Positions 63,732 to 64,000 of a stretch of DNA of 64,000 nt are shown one piece after another. Positions within the stretch are counted from its first letter, which is position 1. Each line of letters begins with the position of its first letter. Under the pieces are notes generated by a model. The model saw nothing but the letters and a program-made list of their open reading frames with translations, ran no database searches and had not been told where the DNA came from. This DNA is from an uncultured Hyphomonas sp. (GTDB lineage Bacteria > Pseudomonadota > Alphaproteobacteria > Caulobacterales > Hyphomonadaceae), in contig NZ_OY776147.1 in assembly GCF_963675305.1 (NCBI RefSeq), positions 124,001 through 188,000 of the forward strand, in the 5' to 3' direction. The position numbers and the translations under genes were made by a program.

Positions 63732-64000
63732 ATGGATTCCGGATTGGAAAATGTCGTCGCCGCTGAAACTGTCCTGTCGGATGTGGATGGCCAGAATGGC
63801 CGTCTCGTCATCCGCGGCTGGCCGGTGCAGTTGCTTGCCGCCTCGATGGCCTATGAAGATGCCGCGCACCTGTTGTGGCAGGGCTTCTTTGATGACCTGC
63901 CGGATGCGCAGGCGCTGGGCGCACGGCTTGGTGCGGCGCGGCTGGAGGCCTTCGATCTGGTCGCGAAGATCCCGGACGGGCTCGACATCATCCGATTCCT
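63732..64000 (+). CDS. Citrate-synthase-family protein (N-terminal part)
   Basis: The visible 89 residues, cut by the window end, start at the ATG at 63732, preceded by GAAGGAGA with a six-base gap. GLENVVAAETVLSDVDGQNGRLVIRGWPV is the conserved citrate/methylcitrate-synthase N-terminus, without an N-terminal helix-turn-helix. Divergent from the gene that has one. Confidence 0.85.
   Translation, partial: MDSGLENVVAAETVLSDVDGQNGRLVIRGWPVQLLAASMAYEDAAHLLWQGFFDDLPDAQALGARLGAARLEAFDLVAKIPDGLDIIRF

Overview
The window is a gene-dense, GC-rich chromosomal segment from an alphaproteobacterium, most likely Hyphomonadaceae (Hyphomonas-like). The reasons are the FYDLN_acid protein and aroA beside cmk-rpsA, a DUF1150 protein, a TIGR02302 protein after argH-lptM-lysA, a twin-helix protein beside a PduO-type cobalamin adenosyltransferase, DUF4164-zapA divergent from transketolase, and the paired beta-helix/diheme cytochrome families TIGR03805/TIGR03806 (the latter named after Hyphomonas neptunium, HNE_0200). 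No rRNA, phage, IS element or CRISPR array was seen. This looks like core chromosome with a few accessory patches.

Layout. 1-8.6 kb: rpsA (truncated by the window edge) and cmk, then SDR, Old-Yellow-Enzyme, macro-domain, GNAT and YflT-like stress genes, then aroA, the divergent FYDLN_acid gene and tRNA-Ala(GGC). 8.6-17.2 kb: LysE exporter, DUF1150 protein, the TIGR03805/3806 pair with a convergent lipoprotein, a repeat-rich intergenic region, threonine ammonia-lyase, a tandem-FKBP lipoprotein and a two-domain caspase-like protein. 17.2-24.1 kb: cysQ, glmM, a feruloyl-CoA-synthase-like ligase, an anchored unknown protein, a kappa-GST/DsbA-like protein and an HSL-type esterase. 24.1-34.6 kb: two divergent TonB-dependent receptors, SelO, a fatty-acid desaturase, a CaiB/BaiF CoA-transferase and a DMT exporter. 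34.6-39 kb: glycolytic block gap - methyltransferase - pgk - class I fba. 39-46.8 kb: M3 peptidase lipoprotein, thiE, an inositol-monophosphatase-family gene, a Baeyer-Villiger-type monooxygenase, a 52-residue membrane peptide, an MsbA-like ABC exporter and rpmE. 46.9-57.4 kb: thermonuclease, a lipoprotein, a TlpA-like thioredoxin, then the same-strand series argH - lptM - small lipoprotein - lysA - TIGR02302 gene - mprF, which joins amino-acid/DAP synthesis to envelope biogenesis. 57.4-64 kb: MBL-fold hydrolase and 2H phosphoesterase pair, cobalamin adenosyltransferase with twin-helix protein, zapA with DUF4164, transketolase, and two divergent citrate-synthase-family genes, the second cut by the window end.

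The main themes are central carbon metabolism (gap, pgk, fba, tkt, citrate synthases), envelope biogenesis (glmM, lptM, mprF, TonB receptors, several lipoproteins) and lipid/aromatic catabolism (CoA ligase, CoA-transferase, SDR, OYE, monooxygenase). The best leads are the secreted beta-helix/diheme-cytochrome pair, a tandem caspase-like protein whose second domain has lost the catalytic dyad, a CtrA-type box before the thermonuclease, a 33-nt near-palindrome in the tkt/zapA promoter region, an MBL hydrolase with an altered metal motif next to a 2H phosphoesterase, and repeated sequence between the divergent citrate-synthase genes.
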